A stretch of 64,000 bases of DNA, from the NCBI GenBank assembly GCA_965214875.1, contig OZ243980.1, positions 2,914,001 through 2,978,000 of the forward strand, given 5' to 3'. The first letter of the stretch is position 1. Every line of letters begins with the position of its first letter. The DNA comes from CBDAUN01 sp965214875 (GTDB taxonomy: Bacteria; Pseudomonadota; Gammaproteobacteria; Arenicellales; JAJDZL01). Below are positions 26,078 to 35,159 of the stretch, piece by piece. The notes under the pieces are model-generated. The model was not told the origin of the DNA. It saw only the letters and a list, made by a program, of their open reading frames with translations, and did no database searches. A program made the position numbers and the translations under genes.

Positions 26078-27366
26078 GCTGAGCCCATAAGCGAATCCGG
26101 TTCGACCGGCATTTCCGCCCTACGCATGCGGTCACGCCATAGGCGGCGATGGCGCTGAAGATCAATGCCATCACGCTGGCCAAGGCTTTGCAGCGAGTCG
26201 GACAGGCTTTCAAGGCTTCTAAGGTTGTGCACCGATCTAAATTCATCAACATGCGGCAAAATGGCACGAATGCCGCTCACCTTGGGTTCGAACTGTTCGT
26301 AGCGAAGTAGCGGATTGAGCCAGATCAGACTGCGGCATGACCGGTGCAGCATCGCGACGCCGCTTTCAAGCGAACCCGATTCAGAACGATCCAGACCGTC
26401 ACTAACGAGCAGAACGACAGCCTTGTGTACGGGCAAGCGACGAACCCAGTTTCGGTTGAAATCTTCGATGCAATCGCCGATTCGTGTTCCGCCATGCCAG
26501 TCCGTCACCAGATCTGCAACATCCTCAAGCGCATCATCGACATCGCGAGTCCGAAGTTGACGAGTAATGTTGGTCAGCCTGGTGCCAAACACAAAGCAGG
26601 CGACATCGGATTTACTCATAGTCAGCACATGTGCAAAGTGCAGCATCATTCGAGAATACTCGCTCATCGACCCTGAGATGTCGCACAGCAAAACGACTGG
26701 GGGCTGTCTGGTCGCTCTTTGCCGGCGTTCCAATGCAAGCGCCTCTCCCATGTTTCGCATGCTTCGCTTCAAAGTTCTGCGCATGTCCAGCCTGCTGCCA
26801 TATTGATCCGCGCAGTATCGCCGGGTCGGCATCTCCTTAAAGATTGCACGCATTTTCGCAATTGCGCTTTTAGCCTGATTCATTTCGTCGCGCGTCATCG
26901 ATTCGAAATCGATTGTTTGAAGTCGTTCCTGATCCGAATAGGTCAACGCGGCACGCAATTCCGATTCAGGCTCAAGGTCGCGCCGCGCCGCGGCGGAGCC
27001 CGCATTTGGATATAGCGACTCGGACAGCCGCCGCGCCATTTCGCGCTCATCATCTTCATTCTGAGGAATACGTATCTTGGGAAGCAGCATCGACATCGCC
27101 CGCTCAAGAATTCGGGGGTTGCGCCAAAATGCATGAAACGCCTGATCGAAAATAAGACGCTGGCGAGGATGATTCACGAACACTGCATGCAATACCCAAT
27201 AGAAATCCTCGCGATCCGCAATACCGCAGACGCTCACGGCTTTGACCGCGTCAAGAATGCGCCCGGTGCCGATCGGCAGTCCCGAAGCCCGAAGCACACG
27301 AGCAAAGTGCACAAGATTAGCCACGAACTGACCGTCGCTAGGCGGCGTTTTGTCGGCCCCATTCAT
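26074..27366 (-). CDS. coxE: VWA-domain protein CoxE
   Basis: 430 residues. The N-terminal half is the CoxE-type region (FVANLVHFARVLRASGLPIG), and the C-terminal half is a von Willebrand A fold with an intact MIDAS: LLCDISGSMSEYS (DxSxS), the threonine in GGTRIGDC and the aspartate in VSDGLDR. With the MoxR-like ATPase CoxD it is thought to insert or activate the sulfur and copper of the CO-dehydrogenase active site. ATG 27366 overlaps the coxD stop by 4 bases. Confidence 0.93.
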   Translation of the reverse strand: MNGADKTPPSDGQFVANLVHFARVLRASGLPIGTGRILDAVKAVSVCGIADREDFYWVLHAVFVNHPRQRLIFDQAFHAFWRNPRILERAMSMLLPKIRIPQNEDDEREMARRLSESLYPNAGSAAARRDLEPESELRAALTYSDQERLQTIDFESMTRDEMNQAKSAIAKMRAIFKEMPTRRYCADQYGSRLDMRRTLKRSMRNMGEALALERRQRATRQPPVVLLCDISGSMSEYSRMMLHFAHVLTMSKSDVACFVFGTRLTNITRQLRTRDVDDALEDVADLVTDWHGGTRIGDCIEDFNRNWVRRLPVHKAVVLLVSDGLDRSESGSLESGVAMLHRSCRSLIWLNPLLRYEQFEPKVSGIRAILPHVDEFRSVHNLRSLESLSDSLQSLGQRDGIDLQRHRRLWRDRMRRAEMPVEPDSLMGSA

Positions 27367-28271
27367 GCGGCAGACCCAGGCTGCAGCGTTTCGAGAATTC
27401 GCATTGCTTCGTGCCCGCGAATTCTTTCGATGTCGTCCTGGTATTTCAAAAGTGCGCCCAAGGTTTCATCGACCACCGCCGGATCCAAGGAGATAACATC
27501 AATCTGAACCAAGGCGTGAGCCCAATCGATGGTTTCTGCGACACCGGGCGCCTTATACAAATCCTGATCACGCAAAGCCTGCACGAAAAATACCACCTGC
27601 CTAGCAAGATCGGCGCTTGCCTGCGGGGCTTTGACCGCGAGAATTCTTTGCTCTTGCTCTGCGCTCGGATAATCTACCCAGTGGTAGAAGCATCTTCGCT
27701 TCAGTGCATCGTGAATCTCGCGGGTACGGTTGGATGTCACAATCACTGCCGGCGGCGACGTGGCGGAAATGGTCCCGATTTCAGGAATTGTGATCTGATA
27801 TTCGGACAACATTTCCAAAAGATACGCCTCGAACGGTTCGTCGGTTCGATCAATTTCATCAATCAGCAGAACCGGCGGCGGACCCTCGTCTTGATCAGTC
27901 AATGCTTGAAGCAAAGGACGCTCAATCAGAAACTGCTTCGAGTAGATATCCTTTGCGAGCTGCCGACGCTCGAACCGACCTTCACTTTCGGCGAGACGGA
28001 TTTCAATCATCTGACGCGAGTAGTTCCACTCGTAGACAGCGCTTGAAACATCAAGTCCCTCGTAGCATTGCAATCGGATCAGACGGCGCCCCAATCCACG
28101 CGACAGCACCTTCGCGACTTCGGTTTTGCCGACCCCTGCTTCTCCTTCTAGCAGCAAGGGGCGGTTGAGACTGAGCGAAAGGAATGCCGCTGTTGCAAGA
28201 TTGCGACCGGCGATGTAGCCGTGCTCAGAAAAGAAATCGACAGTGGCTGAGATATCCTTCGGAAAGTTCAT
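27363..28271 (-). CDS. coxD: MoxR-family AAA ATPase CoxD
   Basis: 302 residues. Walker A LEGEAGVGKTEVAK, Walker B VLLIDEIDRTDEPFE, the VTSNRTREIHDALKRRC sensor and arginine-finger region, and YWVD-like HWVDYP. CoxD is the ATPase partner of CoxE in maturation of the Mo hydroxylase; it acts in the cytosol on the assembled apoenzyme. It starts 92 bases after coxM, and a hairpin with a T-rich tail lies between them, so it may be expressed at a lower level than the structural genes. Confidence 0.94.
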   Translation of the reverse strand: MNFPKDISATVDFFSEHGYIAGRNLATAAFLSLSLNRPLLLEGEAGVGKTEVAKVLSRGLGRRLIRLQCYEGLDVSSAVYEWNYSRQMIEIRLAESEGRFERRQLAKDIYSKQFLIERPLLQALTDQDEGPPPVLLIDEIDRTDEPFEAYLLEMLSEYQITIPEIGTISATSPPAVIVTSNRTREIHDALKRRCFYHWVDYPSAEQEQRILAVKAPQASADLARQVVFFVQALRDQDLYKAPGVAETIDWAHALVQIDVISLDPAVVDETLGALLKYQDDIERIRGHEAMRILETLQPGSAA

Positions 28272-28302
28272 TCAGCTTTGGCGGATGCCGAGTTGGAAAA
28301 AG

Positions 28303-28328
28303 ACATCCGGCACCATTGTGCCGGATGT
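28303..28328 (-). terminator. Hairpin between coxM and coxD (terminator or attenuator)
   Basis: ACATCCGGCAC (28303-28313), 4-base loop, GTGCCGGATGT (28318-28328). Read on the minus strand, the stem is followed by CTTTTTCC. Its position after the structural genes suggests partial termination before the maturation genes. Confidence 0.75.
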
Positions 28329-28363
28329 TTGCCTGGAAAAATTCAGTTCAGCAATCGATTGCC

Positions 28364-29170
28364 CTAAGCCGCACTTACAGCGCGCTTTGCCATAACGGAA
28401 ATTAGATGGGCGCGGTAGTCTGCGCTGGCATGGATGTCGTCATTCAAGCCTTGCGCAGCCACCGAAACCCCGTCAATGCTCGCTGCGGAAAAAGATCGCT
28501 CAAGAGCAGCCTCCATTGATGAGGCTCGAAAGACCGATTCGCCCGCACCGGTAACCGCCACCCGTACAGTCGATCCCGTCTGCGATACGAAAACGCCGAC
28601 AACAGCATAGCGGGAAGCCGGATTCGGAAATTTCGCATAGGCCGCGCGGTCTGGAATCGGAAATGACACGGATGCCACCATTTCCCCTTCTTCCAAGGCC
28701 GTTTCAAACATTCCGGTAAAGAAATCATCCGCCGCAATCGATCGATTGCTTCCATCCGCGGCAACAACATTGACCGTGGCATTTAAGCCGACAAGTCCTG
28801 CCGGGTAGTCGGCCGCCGGATCGTTGTTGGCAATCGACCCGCCGATCGTGCCCATGTTGCGCACCTGAGGATCGCCGATGGACTCAGCCAGATCTGCGAG
28901 CGCAGGAATGCGCTCGCGCACCACATCGGAATTCGCGACCGCATCATGGCGCGTCATAGCGCCGACCACAACCGCGCCGGATTCCGACGAGATGCCAGAT
29001 AACCCCGAAATGCCGGAAAGGTCGATCAAATCGTCCGCCGCATTCAATCGCTGCTTCAGTGTCGGAATCAGTGTTTGCCCCCCTGCCAAAAGCCATCCGT
29101 CTTCAGAGTCTTTGAGCGCACGCAACGCGGCCTCCACGCTGGTCGGCCTAATCATGTTGAATGAATACAT
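28364..29170 (-). CDS. coxM: CO dehydrogenase-type medium (FAD) subunit
   Basis: 268 residues. FAD-binding PCMH fold with LLAGGQTLIPTLKQRL and the TIGGSIANNDPAADYPA loop, followed by the CO_deh_flav_C domain. It passes electrons from the 2Fe-2S subunit to the quinone pool or another acceptor. The initial MYSFNMIRPTSVEAALRAL is typical. It starts 11 bases after coxL, in the order coxS-coxL-coxM. That differs from the coxMSL order of well-studied CO oxidisers and agrees with the form II active site of CoxL. Confidence 0.95.
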   Translation of the reverse strand: MYSFNMIRPTSVEAALRALKDSEDGWLLAGGQTLIPTLKQRLNAADDLIDLSGISGLSGISSESGAVVVGAMTRHDAVANSDVVRERIPALADLAESIGDPQVRNMGTIGGSIANNDPAADYPAGLVGLNATVNVVAADGSNRSIAADDFFTGMFETALEEGEMVASVSFPIPDRAAYAKFPNPASRYAVVGVFVSQTGSTVRVAVTGAGESVFRASSMEAALERSFSAASIDGVSVAAQGLNDDIHASADYRAHLISVMAKRAVSAA

Positions 29171-29181
29171 GTCAATATCTC

Positions 29182-31545
29182 CTATTGTGCTTGAGCGTCA
29201 CGGATCGTCTGCCAGACGCGGTGCGAGGTAGCCGGCATGTCAATGTGCTTGACACCGTAATCGGACAACGCATTGACAATCGCATTGATCACCGCTGGCG
29301 GCGACCCGATCGCGCCTGCTTCACCGCATCCTTTAACTCCAAGCGGGTTATGGGTGCAAGGCGTTACGGTCGTATCGACCGAAAAGCTTGGAACATCGTC
29401 GGCTCGCGGCATGCAGTAGTCCATATATGAACCCGATGCCAGCTGCCCCTCATCGTCGTAGACGCAGCTTTCCATCAATGCTTGCCCGATCCCCTGAACC
29501 AGTCCGCCGTGAACCTGGCCTTCTACAATCATCGGATTGATCACCTTGCCAAAGTCGTCGGTGGCATGAAAGCTCGCAATGTCGACACATCCTGTATCCG
29601 GATCAATTTCAACTTCGCAAACATAGGTGCCAGCAGGAAAAGTGAAGTTTTTCGGATCATAGAACGCAGTTTCTTCCAGGCCGGGTTCCAGCTCCTCTAG
29701 CGGATACTGATGCGGCACATAGGCGGCAAGCGCAATCTCGCCGAAAGCCTTAGCCTTGTCAGTGCCGGGAACAATGAACTGGCCATTCTCGAATTCGATG
29801 TCGTTTTCGGAAGTTTCTAAAAGATGCGCGGCAATCTTCTTGCCCTTGTCAACAATCTTGTCGATTGCTTTGACAATGGCAGTTCCGCCTACCGCGATCG
29901 ATCTGGAACCGTAGGTGCCCATTCCGAATGGGATCTTGTCCGTATCGCCGTGCACGACATCAACGCTGTCGAAATCGACTCCGAGCATCTCGGAAACCAC
30001 TTGAGCGAAGGTCGTCTCATGGCCCTGTCCATGCGAGTGCGAACCCGTCAATACGCTGACCGAACCGGTCGGATTCACGCGGATGGTCGCCGCCTCATAT
30101 AGTCCCGCTCTCGCGCCAAGCGCTCCGACAACATTGGATGGCGCAATGCCGCATGCTTCGATATAGGAAGCGATTCCGATGCCGCGGAGCTTTCCGGCAG
30201 CCTTCGAAGTCTGCTTTCGAGCCTCGAAGCCGGAATAGTCCGCCGCTTCGAGAGCCTTGTTCAAGCTAGCTTCATAGTCGCCGGTGTCATACACCAGCGC
30301 GACCGGCGTCTGATAGGGGAATTCGTCCGGCTGAATGAAATTTCGCCGGCGCAATTCGGCCGGATCGATATTCATTTCCGCCGCCGCCACATCGACAATG
30401 CGTTCAATGAGGAATGTGGCTTCTGGACGTCCGGCGCCGCGATATGCGTCAACCGGAACCGTATTGGTAAATACCGCTTTGACATTGGTGTAGATTGCCG
30501 GTGTCGCATACTGCCCCGCCAGCAAAGTGCCGTGCAGGTAGGTCGGTATGCAAGGCGCGAATGTCGAAAGATATGCACCCATGTTGGCCTTTGTAATGGC
30601 ACGCAAGGCAAGGAACTTGCCGCTGCTGTCGAGCGCCAGCTCAACCTTGGTAACATGATCTCGGCCGTGCGCATCGGACATGAAGGACTCGGTCCGGTCT
30701 GCGGTCCACTTGACTGGCCGATTCAGTTGACCGGCTGCCCAGGTGACAATCGCTTCTTCAGCGTAGTGGTAGATTTTCGAACCAAAGCCACCGCCGACAT
30801 CCGGAGCGTTGACGCGAAGCTTGTGCTCTGGCAAGCCAAGCACAAATGCACCCATCAGCAAGCGAATGACGTGTGGATTCTGACTGGTCGTATGCAGCGT
30901 GTACTGCCCTGATGCCCGGTCGTAGTCGCCAATCGCGCAGCGCGGCTCGATTGCATTGGGCACCAGACGGTTGTTAACCAGATCAAGACTCGCAACATGG
31001 TGGGCGTTCGCAAATGCTGCATCCACGGCAGCCTTGTCGCCCAATTCCCAGTCGTAGCACAAATTGCTGCCGATATCGGCATGAACGCAAGCCGACCCGT
31101 CTGCAAGCGCGTCATCCATATTCATAACCGCATCCAATGGACTGTATTCGATGCTGATCATCTCGGAGGCATCGCGGGCAATGGTTCGCGACTCTGCCAC
31201 AACGACCGCTACCGGGTCGCCGACATGCCGAACTGCGCCTTCTGCCAAGATCGGATGCTTAGGCTCCGCCATTGGCGTCCCATCAATGTTGTTCACTTGC
31301 CAGCCGCACGGAATGCCGCCAACTTCGGCAAAGTCTTCGGACGTGAAGATCGCAACGACACCATCCATCGCGGCCGCTTCGGAGGTATCGATCGAATCGA
31401 TCGAGGCATGCGAATGGGGAGACCTCAGGATGTAGGCGTACGATTGCCCGTGGACGTTCATGTCGTCCGTGTAGTTTCCGGACCCGCTAACGAAGCGGAC
31501 ATCTTCCTTGCGCCGTACTGCGGCTCCGATTCCAGTTGCAGTCAT
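29182..31545 (-). CDS. coxL: Form II CO dehydrogenase-type large (molybdopterin) subunit
   Basis: 787 residues of the xanthine-oxidase family. Molybdopterin-cytosine-dinucleotide binding is shown by DVGGGFGSKIYHYAEE and GSHSHGQGHETTF, and by the C-terminal GVKGCGEAGAIGSP with the catalytic glutamate. The signature loop is AYRGAGR, which defines form II (putative CO dehydrogenase) rather than AYxCSFR of proven form I CO oxidisers. Thus it may oxidise another substrate. The start overlaps the coxS stop by 4 bases (ATGA). The enzyme would be a (LMS)2 heterohexamer in the cytosol or on the inner membrane face. Confidence 0.95.
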   Translation of the reverse strand: MTATGIGAAVRRKEDVRFVSGSGNYTDDMNVHGQSYAYILRSPHSHASIDSIDTSEAAAMDGVVAIFTSEDFAEVGGIPCGWQVNNIDGTPMAEPKHPILAEGAVRHVGDPVAVVVAESRTIARDASEMISIEYSPLDAVMNMDDALADGSACVHADIGSNLCYDWELGDKAAVDAAFANAHHVASLDLVNNRLVPNAIEPRCAIGDYDRASGQYTLHTTSQNPHVIRLLMGAFVLGLPEHKLRVNAPDVGGGFGSKIYHYAEEAIVTWAAGQLNRPVKWTADRTESFMSDAHGRDHVTKVELALDSSGKFLALRAITKANMGAYLSTFAPCIPTYLHGTLLAGQYATPAIYTNVKAVFTNTVPVDAYRGAGRPEATFLIERIVDVAAAEMNIDPAELRRRNFIQPDEFPYQTPVALVYDTGDYEASLNKALEAADYSGFEARKQTSKAAGKLRGIGIASYIEACGIAPSNVVGALGARAGLYEAATIRVNPTGSVSVLTGSHSHGQGHETTFAQVVSEMLGVDFDSVDVVHGDTDKIPFGMGTYGSRSIAVGGTAIVKAIDKIVDKGKKIAAHLLETSENDIEFENGQFIVPGTDKAKAFGEIALAAYVPHQYPLEELEPGLEETAFYDPKNFTFPAGTYVCEVEIDPDTGCVDIASFHATDDFGKVINPMIVEGQVHGGLVQGIGQALMESCVYDDEGQLASGSYMDYCMPRADDVPSFSVDTTVTPCTHNPLGVKGCGEAGAIGSPPAVINAIVNALSDYGVKHIDMPATSHRVWQTIRDAQAQ

Positions 31546-32021
31546 GATAAACCCTCCTTCATCGCGGCTGCGCCGGCTTGAATGGATTTCACTATGTTAT
31601 GATAGCCGGTGCAACGGCAGAAATTGCCTTCCAGCCAATCGCGGACTTCTGTTTCGGACGGTGCGGAGTTGCGCCCAACCAAATCGAGTGCGCTCATGAT
31701 CATGCCGGGCGTGCAAAATCCGCACTGAAGCCCGTGATTATCTCGAAACGCTTCTTGCATCGGATGCAAGTCGCCATTGCTGGCTAAGCCTTCAATCGTT
31801 AAGACATCGGCACCATCGGCCTGAGTTGCAAGCATCGTGCAACTTTTAACCGATTTGCCATTGACGTGAACGACACAGGCGCCGCATTGACTCGTGTCGC
31901 AGCCGACATGCGTTCCCGTCAGTCGCTGATCTTCCCGCAGGAAGTCCACCAGCAAAGTGCGCGGGTCAACCTCGGCAGACACTTGCTTTCCGTTGACCTT
32001 CATCGATAAATCAACCATCAT
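31542..32021 (-). CDS. coxS: CO dehydrogenase-type small (2x[2Fe-2S]) subunit
   Basis: 159 residues. The N-terminal plant-type ferredoxin cluster is CDTSQCGACVVH...SCTML, and the C-terminal four-helix cluster is CGFCTPGMIMS...FCRCTGYHNIV. ATG 32021 has a good AGAGGAGAGG ribosome-binding site; ATG 32018 is an alternative. It precedes coxL with a 4-base overlap. The 267-base gap before it could contain a promoter. Confidence 0.96.
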   Translation of the reverse strand: MMVDLSMKVNGKQVSAEVDPRTLLVDFLREDQRLTGTHVGCDTSQCGACVVHVNGKSVKSCTMLATQADGADVLTIEGLASNGDLHPMQEAFRDNHGLQCGFCTPGMIMSALDLVGRNSAPSETEVRDWLEGNFCRCTGYHNIVKSIQAGAAAMKEGLS

Positions 32022-32288
32022 CGAAACCTCTCCTCTTGCTCTTGCTTTGTAATTGTATAAATCGTAGTTTTGCGTCGCAGCGCATTTTGAGAACCTAAGC
32101 CAAGTTTACACTATCGCCAGAGTGATTGGGATTGTTTCAAGCCATTGCCTTGAAATCCGTTCCAGGAACTTGCCGATTTGCCCCAATCCAGCATTGGGCT
32201 GGCCGCTTAATCGATCTATGATAAGTACAGGCGCACTGCTTATCCAGACAATACATGCTGTTGCCCCGGTTTGTCGCAATCAATTCAG

Positions 32289-32747
32289 CTATTGTTGATT
32301 TTGCGAATCTGGCAACAGATGGTCCTCCAGTTTTCCGAAGAAGCCGTCAATAACCTTTCTGCTTGTGCCTTTCATCAGCCGCGACCCTAGCTGGGCGATT
32401 TTTCCACCAATTTTCAATTCCGCGTCATAGATCACTTCGCAACCTTCTTCGGTTTCTGCCAAAGTGACATTGGCAATCCCGCTTGCAAAACCCTGAGCTT
32501 TAGACTTTGCGCTACCACTAATGGTATAGCTTTTCGGGTGAACCTCATTGGTGATCTCAAGTTCGATGTCATATGAAGCCTTGACCGGGCCTATCTTCTT
32601 CAAAACCGAACCGGTAAGCGTCGAGCCCGATGCCCACTCAAGAGATTCGCAACCGTCAATCAGCTGCATCAAAAGCTCTGCATCGTGCAACGCTTCCCAA
32701 ACCTGCTGTTGCGCGACCGCCAGTTGCTTAATGCCAGTTATTTCCAT
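32289..32747 (-). CDS. coxG: CoxG-like SRPBCC-fold protein
   Basis: 152 residues of the CO-dehydrogenase subunit G (SRPBCC) family: VWEALHDAELLMQLIDGCESLEW, KIGPVKASYDIELEI, and GGKIAQLGSRLMKGTSRKVIDGFF. CoxG proteins help anchor or recruit the enzyme at the membrane and may bind quinone. It is the first gene of the cluster, followed by a 267-base gap to coxS in which no gene is seen. Upstream (32,748-32,984) would hold the main promoter, just before IS debris begins. Confidence 0.92.
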   Translation of the reverse strand: MEITGIKQLAVAQQQVWEALHDAELLMQLIDGCESLEWASGSTLTGSVLKKIGPVKASYDIELEITNEVHPKSYTISGSAKSKAQGFASGIANVTLAETEEGCEVIYDAELKIGGKIAQLGSRLMKGTSRKVIDGFFGKLEDHLLPDSQNQQ

Positions 32748-33120
32748 GAAAGTGGCCTCTGAATTAAGTAAAAAACGGTTGCGCCTGCCACCATGCTGAG
32801 TTCGACCGTCGAATGCGATGTAAAGGCAACTTTCAATTGTTGCCCACAGACAATCGTGTTAATCCTGCATTGTATCCTTGCTGACGGATTCATACATGAT
32901 CCGATCTCAATAAGAGTGGACAAGCCCGCCTAAGCGTTAACTTGTTTTAGCCGCATTTTCAGGTGCGGCGCGATTCGGCTGACATTATTCCATCTGCGGT
33001 CTTCGATTCCGGGTCGGTTCCGCCAGTCCCGCTACGATCGAGGTCCAATCTTCCAGCGCATCCCGGATGCGAAGATCCGGCTCAACTGCTCGACAAATCT
33101 GATGGAACATGAATTGGAAT

Positions 33121-33130
33121 CCCCCCCCCC
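33121..33130 (+). repeat. C10 homopolymer inside a decayed transposase
   Basis: Ten cytosines at the frame break of the IS4-type relic. It has no plausible regulatory role and shows that long C runs arise in this genome outside exported-protein genes. Confidence 0.95.
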
Positions 33131-33270
33131 ACCTGCTCGGGATATGGCGCAACCCGGAGTTCATATCCCCAGGGGGAAATGGCCGCCGCATGGTGGATCA
33201 GTCGTTCGGTCAGCAGCGCGGTAAACAGTTTTCCGCATAGCCATGCCTTGGAGCTTTCCGGGCTGTATTT

Positions 33271-33483
33271 AGTGTTTGCCAGAAAACCCAAATATGATAT
33301 CATTTTTCAATGAAAACAGTCATATGACGGCGACCGGTTGAAGGCGAAGAATTCGCGAATCGCGCGAATTTTCCGCTGGATCGGGGCGAAACGCCCGATT
33401 TTCGCCGAATTCTTCGCCGCTCGCCGCTAAGCAATTGTTTTCAATCAGCAACGATATCACATTTTGGTTTTCTGGCAAGCACT
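33271..33483. mobile_element. Miniature inverted-repeat element derived from the IS4-type element
   Basis: 213 bp, non-coding. The ends are inverted repeats: AGTGTTTGCCAGAAAACC at the left and the inverse of AGTGCTTGCCAGAAAACC at the right, with similarity continuing inward about 80 bases to GCGAAGAATTCG. The right arm is almost identical to the first 80 bases of the larger element starting at 35,085. ATTTAG-like direct repeats flank it (TATTTAG at 33,266-33,272 and 33,483-33,489, sharing bases with the ends). Confidence 0.8.
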
Positions 33484-33871
33484 ATTTAGGGAGATAACCA
33501 AGCTGGGCAATGGACTTGAACCGTTTGAAGACCAGCTCGACCCGCCATCTAATCCGATACCATTGCAGTACTTGCTCAGCGGGAAATTGCGAGATCGGAA
33601 AGGTGGTGAACACGATCACGCATTTGGCGAATTCGAGCGTTTCAGGCTTCAAGGTTCGGCCTTTTGATATCGCATTGCCACGCAGTTTTTTCTCTGCGGT
33701 CGCGATCGCGGCATCCGATTTGCGTATCGCGCAGACTCTGCCCTCGACGGCAGTGGACGAATGTCTCGGGTCGGTGGTCACCAGCCAGGCAAAAACCTCC
33801 CCCGGACGTTGCAGACGCCGCACTTTCTGAAGCAGATTGAAGCGTCCGCCTTCCGAAACCTGCAAGGGCAA

Positions 33872-34509
33872 TGATCCGGTCTTTACGCGGACCAGAACGT
33901 GCCCGTCTGATGCAGGCAGGCCAGGCCGAGCCGGTCGCGCTCTGCTACGGGCGAACGAAGCTCAGGCGGCAAAAGTTCGACCGCCACGCCCGGTGCCGGT
34001 GCTGCGGCGACCGCGGGCGAAAACCCGGCCAGATGGTGCAGATCGATTACATGGGCATCGCCATCGAGGCCGGCTTCGCGGTTAAGGAGCCCGAGGCCGT
34101 CTGCCCGGATATCGAAGCTTCGCTGCATGCGCGCTACTGCCACCTACGACTCGGCATTCCTCGACCACCTGATCCGCCAGGTGCCGTTCGACCTCGAGTC
34201 GGCTGAGGTCGACGGCGGCAGCGAGTCCGTGGCCGAGTTCGAGACCGCCTGCCGGCGCCGCGGCATCGAACTGTTCGTGCTGCCGCCCAAAAGCCCCAAG
34301 CATAGCGGCTGCGTCGAGCGCGCCAACGCCGCCAGCCCTGCGAGTTCCACCAGTTCTACGACGGCGAGCCGGGCGTGGGCGCACCCGATGTCGGGCTGGC
34401 CGGGTTCGAGCACCACTACAACGCCTACCGCCCGCATCAGGCGCTCAGGCAAATGATGCCCATGCAGGCGTATAATCGGAATTTCGACCAAAGCTCGCTT
34501 ACCGGCTGA
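33872..34509 (+). pseudogene. IS481-type transposase (frameshifted)
   Basis: Reading across three frames gives the integrase core: QMVQIDYMG (first Asp), ATYDSAFLDHLIRQVPFDLE, VDGGSESVAEFETA (second Asp), ELFVLPPKSPKHSGCVERAN (Glu) and NAYRPHQALRQMMPMQAYNR. At least two frameshifts (about 34,130 and 34,340) break it, and the N-terminal helix-turn-helix part is incomplete. It is the most complete of three copies of this element in the window and abuts the IS4-type relic at 33,871. Confidence 0.82.
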
Positions 34510-34617
34510 CAGTCCCATATGTATTGAACCTGTACAAATACTAATTACCGATTTGGGAAAAGTGGTATTCTTACGCGAATTGTAGATTGAATCAACTTGT
34601 TTAAACGACGCGACACG

Positions 34618-34959
34618 ATGCAACCTGACGAAAAAAAACAATCTCGATTAGTGTGGGAAGCGATCGGTGGAGCAATGATGATAGGCATTGTTTTGTTTTT
34701 GTTTTGGGCATTATTTTTGAAATCCGGTTTATTTAATGAAGATTATGCCAGTGGTAAGTTAGAAGATGAAGGTGATATGAACACGCTCAATGCGATGGTT
34801 ACTTTATGCGCTGAAGCAATTCGATCTGAGGATTTCAAGCAGGGTTCAATTTTGAATAAAGAACAACAGGCAACACTTGCTTACCAATTGGCGAACGCCC
34901 TCAAAGTTATGGATGATCCAAGGGAGCACCTGCGTAAGTGTATTGAGAATGATTATTGA
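34618..34959 (+). CDS. Small membrane-anchored protein, unknown
   Basis: 113 residues from ATG 34618. One N-terminal transmembrane helix (GAMMIGIVLFLFWALFLKSG) is followed by a soluble, acidic domain with two cysteines (VTLCAEAIR and HLRKCIEND). The base composition is more AT-rich than the surrounding IS debris. No family recognised. It stands alone between two mobile elements, with no good ribosome-binding site visible, so expression is uncertain. Confidence 0.55.
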   Translation: MQPDEKKQSRLVWEAIGGAMMIGIVLFLFWALFLKSGLFNEDYASGKLEDEGDMNTLNAMVTLCAEAIRSEDFKQGSILNKEQQATLAYQLANALKVMDDPREHLRKCIENDY

Positions 34960-35159
34960 ACGGTATTTTATAGAAAGAAACTTTTACTCACTGGTGTCCC
35001 AACGTTTAAACGAATAAATTCAATTGTTTAGGATTTTCGAGCGGTGCGGTGCGCACGACGATTGGCTAAGCATTTGATATAGCTAGTGCTTGCCAGAAAA
35101 CCAAAATGTGGTATCGTTGCTGATTGAAAACAATTGCTTAGCGGCGAGCGGCGGCGGCG

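Larger units (their letters stand above)
32985..33871 (-). pseudogene. IS4-family transposase, split by a miniature element
   Basis: Minus-strand pieces form one transposase. 33,871-33,484 reads RPGEVFAWLVTTDPRHSS... to LQWYRIRWRVELVFKRFKSI, the YREK-type core. After the 213-bp insertion it resumes at 33,270 as AWLCGKLFTALLTERLIHH..., then loses frame at a C10 tract and ends FMFHQICRAVEPDLRIRDAL...RRPQME at 32,985. The N-terminus is cut off by an IS481 copy at 33,872. Clearly dead. Confidence 0.8.
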
